Of a stretch of DNA of 49,616 nt, positions 47,352-49,616 are shown piece by piece. Each line of letters begins with the position of its first letter. Position 1 is the stretch's first letter. The notes beneath the pieces are model-generated. The model was not told the DNA's origin, did not search any database, and saw only the letters and a list, made by a program, of their open reading frames with translations. The stretch is from a virus, in the IMG/VR virus record IMGVR_UViG_3300025132_000059, positions 1 to 49,616 of that record. One strand, given 5' to 3'. The translations under genes were made by a program, and so were the position numbers.

Positions 47352-47804
47352 GTGTGTGCAGCCTACAGTTTTGACATAGCTGGAATACCAAAAGTGTTTC
47401 ATTGCGAGCAGGACTTACTGGTTAATTTAATTGTTTTAAGCCCAAAGGCTGCTCGTCGAAAATTTAGAAGCTTTATCTTCGAGAGCTGGGATTGGGAGTG
47501 TGCGTATTGTGGTAAAAAATTAACTCCTGATACTGCAACAATTGATCACATCCTGCCAAAACACAAAGGTGGGCATAATATTAGATCGAATATGGCGTGT
47601 TGTTGCTCCAGCTGTAATAGAGCAAAGGGTTCAACATTACTAAATGATTGGTACACCGATGCGCTGCCTTATTTTACAGAAGAAAGGTTTGATAGAATTA
47701 CTGCATGGGTTGAGCAGAAATCATGCTCAATAAAGCTACCCAGCACAGAATTAGCTCAAGCGTACATTGACGATGACATCTCCATCAGCTGGGTCGCAAT
47801 CTAA
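47352..47804 (+). CDS. HNH endonuclease
   Basis: GTG start at 47352 (a later GTG at 47391 is possible). CAYCG with C50 and C53, then ATIDHILPKHKGGHNIRSN with D65-H66 as the HNH core and N80, and CCSSCNRAKG with C85 and C88 as the second metal-binding pair. These are the DHI...N...C-x-x-C parts of a CxxC-HNH domain. A stand-alone homing-type or packaging nuclease; next to a tRNA, homing is plausible. Overlaps the 57-aa gene. Confidence 0.85.
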   Translation: MCAAYSFDIAGIPKVFHCEQDLLVNLIVLSPKAARRKFRSFIFESWDWECAYCGKKLTPDTATIDHILPKHKGGHNIRSNMACCCSSCNRAKGSTLLNDWYTDALPYFTEERFDRITAWVEQKSCSIKLPSTELAQAYIDDDISISWVAI

Positions 47805-47946
47805 CGATAAGGAAAAAGAGTTTCTCGGCGGATTTATTGAAAAGCTGAAAAAAGAGCGTATTCCCGAAGACGGAGATCGTGCCCTGCGGGGAGAAGTTGG
47901 TGACGACGTGTCGGGCAAAATGGACCGAGGTGTCTTGAAGGTGTGA
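47773..47946 (+). CDS. Small charged protein, 57 aa
   Basis: ATG at 47773, TGA at 47944-47946. MTSPSAGSQSNDKEKEFLGG, then FIEKLKKERIPEDGDRALRG and a polar end GVLKV. Soluble and charged. It overlaps the 3' end of the HNH gene by 32 nt in another frame and ends 1 nt before the next start. Function unknown. Confidence 0.6.
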   Translation: MTSPSAGSQSNDKEKEFLGGFIEKLKKERIPEDGDRALRGEVGDDVSGKMDRGVLKV

Positions 47947-47947
47947 A

Positions 47948-48235
47948 ATGGCTGACCGTAAGAAAGCAAAACGTTTAGCCAAGGAGCACATGAAGTGCAA
48001 CAAGCCCAAGAGAACTCCTGGGCACGCTACCAAGAGCCACGTGGTCAAAGCGTGTAAAGACGGTAAGGAAAAAATCATTCGTTTTGGTCAGCAGGGCGTC
48101 AAGGGTGCGGGGAAGAACCCAAAGACTGCTAAAGAAAAGGCTAGAAGGGCCTCTTACTACGCACGACACAACGCACAAGACAGCAAACCAGATAAAATGT
48201 CTGCACGTTATTGGTCCCACAAAGTCAAGTGGTGA
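47948..48235 (+). CDS. Conserved basic phage protein, 95 aa
   Basis: Highly basic: MADRKKAKRLAKEHMKCNKP, KRTPGHATKSHVVKACKDGK, FGQQGVKGAGKN, ARRASYYARHNAQDSKPDKM, SARYWSHKVKW. This resembles a protein kept in many phages with the FGDxG/RHxxxxxKxxxSARYWS-type end. Its function is not known to me; nucleic acid or nucleoprotein binding is likely from its charge. Confidence 0.75.
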   Translation: MADRKKAKRLAKEHMKCNKPKRTPGHATKSHVVKACKDGKEKIIRFGQQGVKGAGKNPKTAKEKARRASYYARHNAQDSKPDKMSARYWSHKVKW

Positions 48236-48252
48236 CCTCTGCATAGAGAGAA

Positions 48253-48375
48253 ATGCCGATCATTATTAGCTTTTTGACTCTATTCACCGTTGCGTATCTT
48301 TCAGGGATACTGTTTTTGGTGCAGGCTAGGAGTGAGAGGAGTCGTAGACGTAAGCGTAGAAGTCGATCTAATTGA
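48253..48375 (+). CDS. Tiny single-pass membrane protein, 40 aa
   Basis: ATG at 48253, TGA at 48373-48375. Transmembrane segment (IIISFLTLFTVAYLSGILFL, residues 3-22) followed by a very basic tail (RSRRRKRRSRS). A positive-inside tail puts the C-terminus in the cytoplasm. Could be a holin-like or membrane-tethering peptide. AGAGAGAA precedes the start. Confidence 0.55.
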   Translation: MPIIISFLTLFTVAYLSGILFLVQARSERSRRRKRRSRSN

Positions 48376-48421
48376 CCAACAATTTAATGCTGGTAGGATA
48401 GATCCAAGGTAAAGGCTGAAA

Positions 48422-48637
48422 ATGGATGCATTAGGACTCCCGGTGGATGTTGAATTTCAAATCCACGCAGCGTCACTAGCCATTCAGGGCATGGATCGAG
48501 ACGAATTAGAAGAAGCATTCGTTGAGATGCTTCATCAAAAAGCTCACGATCGCCAGATGTTCCTATCTATCCTCAAAGATCACGGCATAGATGCCGAAGT
48601 CACCTTTAATTACCAAACCTTCGGTCAAATCTCCTAA
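48422..48637 (+). CDS. nblA: NblA-like phycobilisome degradation adaptor, 71 aa
   Basis: LPVDVEFQIHAASLAIQGMD, then RDELEEAFVEMLHQKAHDRQ and MFLSILKDHGID follow the NblA pattern: an L-x-x-E-F opening, a helix, an R/D-E-x-x-x-F-V-x-x-x turn, and a second helix with R-D/Q-x-x-x-x-x-L-L-K. The Leu and Lys near the end that serve phycobiliprotein binding in known NblA are present (ILK). NblA links phycobilisomes to Clp protease; phage copies may free amino acids for the phage. Slightly longer than host NblA. Ends TAA-TAA. Confidence 0.7.
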   Translation: MDALGLPVDVEFQIHAASLAIQGMDRDELEEAFVEMLHQKAHDRQMFLSILKDHGIDAEVTFNYQTFGQIS

Positions 48638-48642
48638 TAACA

Positions 48643-49026
48643 ATGGCAACTCGTACCGTTCAAGGAACCCTTGATACCTTTTCTGTTAACACAGGCTCCG
48701 ATGTGACCTATGAAGGTGCTGGTGCTGGCAACGACAGGAGCCAGAATACACGTGCATTCAAGGTGAACCCTGGCTCTACAGGAGACATTACTGTCTCTTT
48801 GAATCAGTCCTTCGGTGTTATTGGCATGGAGATTTTCCAAGAGGATGATCACTCTGCCGCCAGTGCCCCAACTGGTTACAAGAAAGCCTTCAACGTTGCA
48901 CAAGCAGGCAAGGGCAAAGGTGCAGTCGGTGTGACTGTTACCAATGCTGCGAAAGACTACATTGTCCTGCTGACCTTAGATGGTTATTCTGAGGTGAGCT
49001 ATACCGCTACTGTTGAAGTCCCGTAA
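48643..49026 (+). CDS. Beta-rich hypothetical protein, 127 aa
   Basis: MATRTVQGTLDTFSVNTGSD, AFKVNPGSTGDITVSLNQSF and KDYIVLLTLDGYSEVSYTAT: an all-beta Thr/Ser/Val-rich sequence with GKGAVGVTVTNAAK. No signal peptide. Could be a small virion decoration or fibre-associated protein. Its last 14 nt overlap the TTG start of the following gene. Confidence 0.65.
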   Translation: MATRTVQGTLDTFSVNTGSDVTYEGAGAGNDRSQNTRAFKVNPGSTGDITVSLNQSFGVIGMEIFQEDDHSAASAPTGYKKAFNVAQAGKGKGAVGVTVTNAAKDYIVLLTLDGYSEVSYTATVEVP

Positions 49027-49616
49027 GAAGCAGCAGTCTTGGAAGGACTACCCCTTTCTTACAGATATTGGTATTGAACTAATCAAGTTTCACGACACGC
49101 CTCGTACCTACATAGGTATGGGGCGTTTTGCTGCGTATAAAGACTTTGGCGAGGCAAATTGGCGGATTGGTTACAACAGTCTAAAACTGGGCAAGAGGCG
49201 TGTTGCGTACAATGAAAAAGCTGAAAGGGCAGATATAGAGAAGCAGCTAGTTGAGGACCTAAAAGAATTTTCAAAGGAAGTGGCCCAATATGTTTATGTA
49301 CCTTTGAACAGGCACAAAAAGGGCGCTCTCCTGAGTTTCGCCAGAAGCCTTGGCATTCTTGGGTTTAAAAATTCCAGACTGTTGGAACTCATAAACAGTC
49401 ACGCCTCTAAAAAGCAGATTATTTCAGAGTGGAGCCCTTACATAAACAGGTACTGGCTTTGCGGTGGAGACAGGATGCGAGACAGGAGAAGGGCAGAGTT
49501 GAATACGTTTCTATCCGCCGACAAAGAAATACCGACATTCACAAAACATAATTGTCAAACATCGGTATGCCTGCTAAATCTGGCAGAGACATACAACGGC
49601 GCACCGAACCAAGTGA
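49013..49616 (+). CDS. GH24 lysozyme-like protein, partial at right edge (201 aa seen)
   Basis: TTG start at 49013-49015, because the frame is closed upstream by TGA and no ATG fits. Follows the GH24 phage lysozyme layout: GIELIKFHD (22-28 region), AAYKDFGEANWRIGYNSL, EKQLVEDL helix, then YVPLNRHKKGALLSFARSLG, FKNSRLLELIN, ISEWSPYI and DRMRDRRRAELNTFLS. The catalytic Asp is kept in YKD (D44), but Glu in the FEG position is His27, and Thr in TIGYG is Arg51. About 10 residues are inserted before YKD. It may be inactive or use altered chemistry. The frame is still open at the window end. Confidence 0.7.
   Translation, partial: MKSRKKQQSWKDYPFLTDIGIELIKFHDTPRTYIGMGRFAAYKDFGEANWRIGYNSLKLGKRRVAYNEKAERADIEKQLVEDLKEFSKEVAQYVYVPLNRHKKGALLSFARSLGILGFKNSRLLELINSHASKKQIISEWSPYINRYWLCGGDRMRDRRRAELNTFLSADKEIPTFTKHNCQTSVCLLNLAETYNGAPNQV

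Noticed and set aside
1-49616. CRISPR array, insertion sequence or transposase
   Set aside because: No regularly spaced direct repeats with unique spacers and no transposase motifs were seen on either strand. The coding repeats at 15930-16358 have no spacers.
1-49616. Integrase, DNA polymerase, helicase or photosynthesis core genes
   Set aside because: None of the reading frames shows their motifs; the parts of the genome that carry them, if any, are outside the window.

Overview
The window reads as part of a double-stranded DNA phage genome, most likely a cyanophage of marine picocyanobacteria (Synechococcus/Prochlorococcus type). The evidence is: terminase large subunit, portal, scaffold-like protein and capsid genes in order; cyanophage-style tail-fibre genes (LamG-like and SPRY-like fibres, short paralogous fibre accessory proteins); a small NblA-like phycobilisome-degradation adaptor; and an intron-less tRNA-Leu(UAA). 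No ribosomal, metabolic or other host chromosomal genes are seen, and no DNA polymerase, integrase or photosynthesis core gene. I cannot name the phage. A short-tailed (podovirus-like) virion is an inference from the lack of a tape-measure, sheath or long tail-tube gene in the morphogenesis block.

Layout. (1) 1-10532, all leftward: about 32 mostly very small genes packed as ATGA-overlapping pairs. Recognisable are an ArdC-like antirestriction metallopeptidase, two helix-turn-helix proteins, an AT-hook protein, a conserved phage protein with a CGNCPHR motif and several tiny membrane proteins. Near the operon head, three genes carry the same stem-loop 5 nt before the start codon, with covarying arms. 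(2) 10533-10940: a non-coding divergent control region with promoter-like elements both ways. (3) 10941-30505, rightward: hydrophobic Ala/Gly-rich and repeat-rich putative internal/ejection proteins, a small-terminase candidate, terL, an AbrB-like protein, portal, scaffold, major capsid, a second abundant head protein, an HhH protein, a lytic transglycosylase and tail proteins. (4) 30508-42040: tail fibres, including a duplicated two-gene fibre module. (5) 42044-49616: membrane proteins, a leftward three-gene island of secreted proteins, a C39-like protein, an antisense tRNA-Leu, an HNH nuclease, the NblA-like gene and a GH24-lysozyme-like gene running off the right edge.

How it works together (inference): the leftward operon probably supplies host-takeover and anti-defence functions, the rightward block builds and packages the virion, and the right end holds host-modifying and lysis genes. 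Two hairpin terminators and several extended -10 promoters subdivide the rightward block, notably around the capsid gene. Features that most deserve a second look are the covarying hairpins, the 524-nt two-frame overlap of portal and scaffold genes, the 13-copy 11-residue repeat protein, the SWIM-like motif in a tail protein, the secreted island, and the NblA-like gene.
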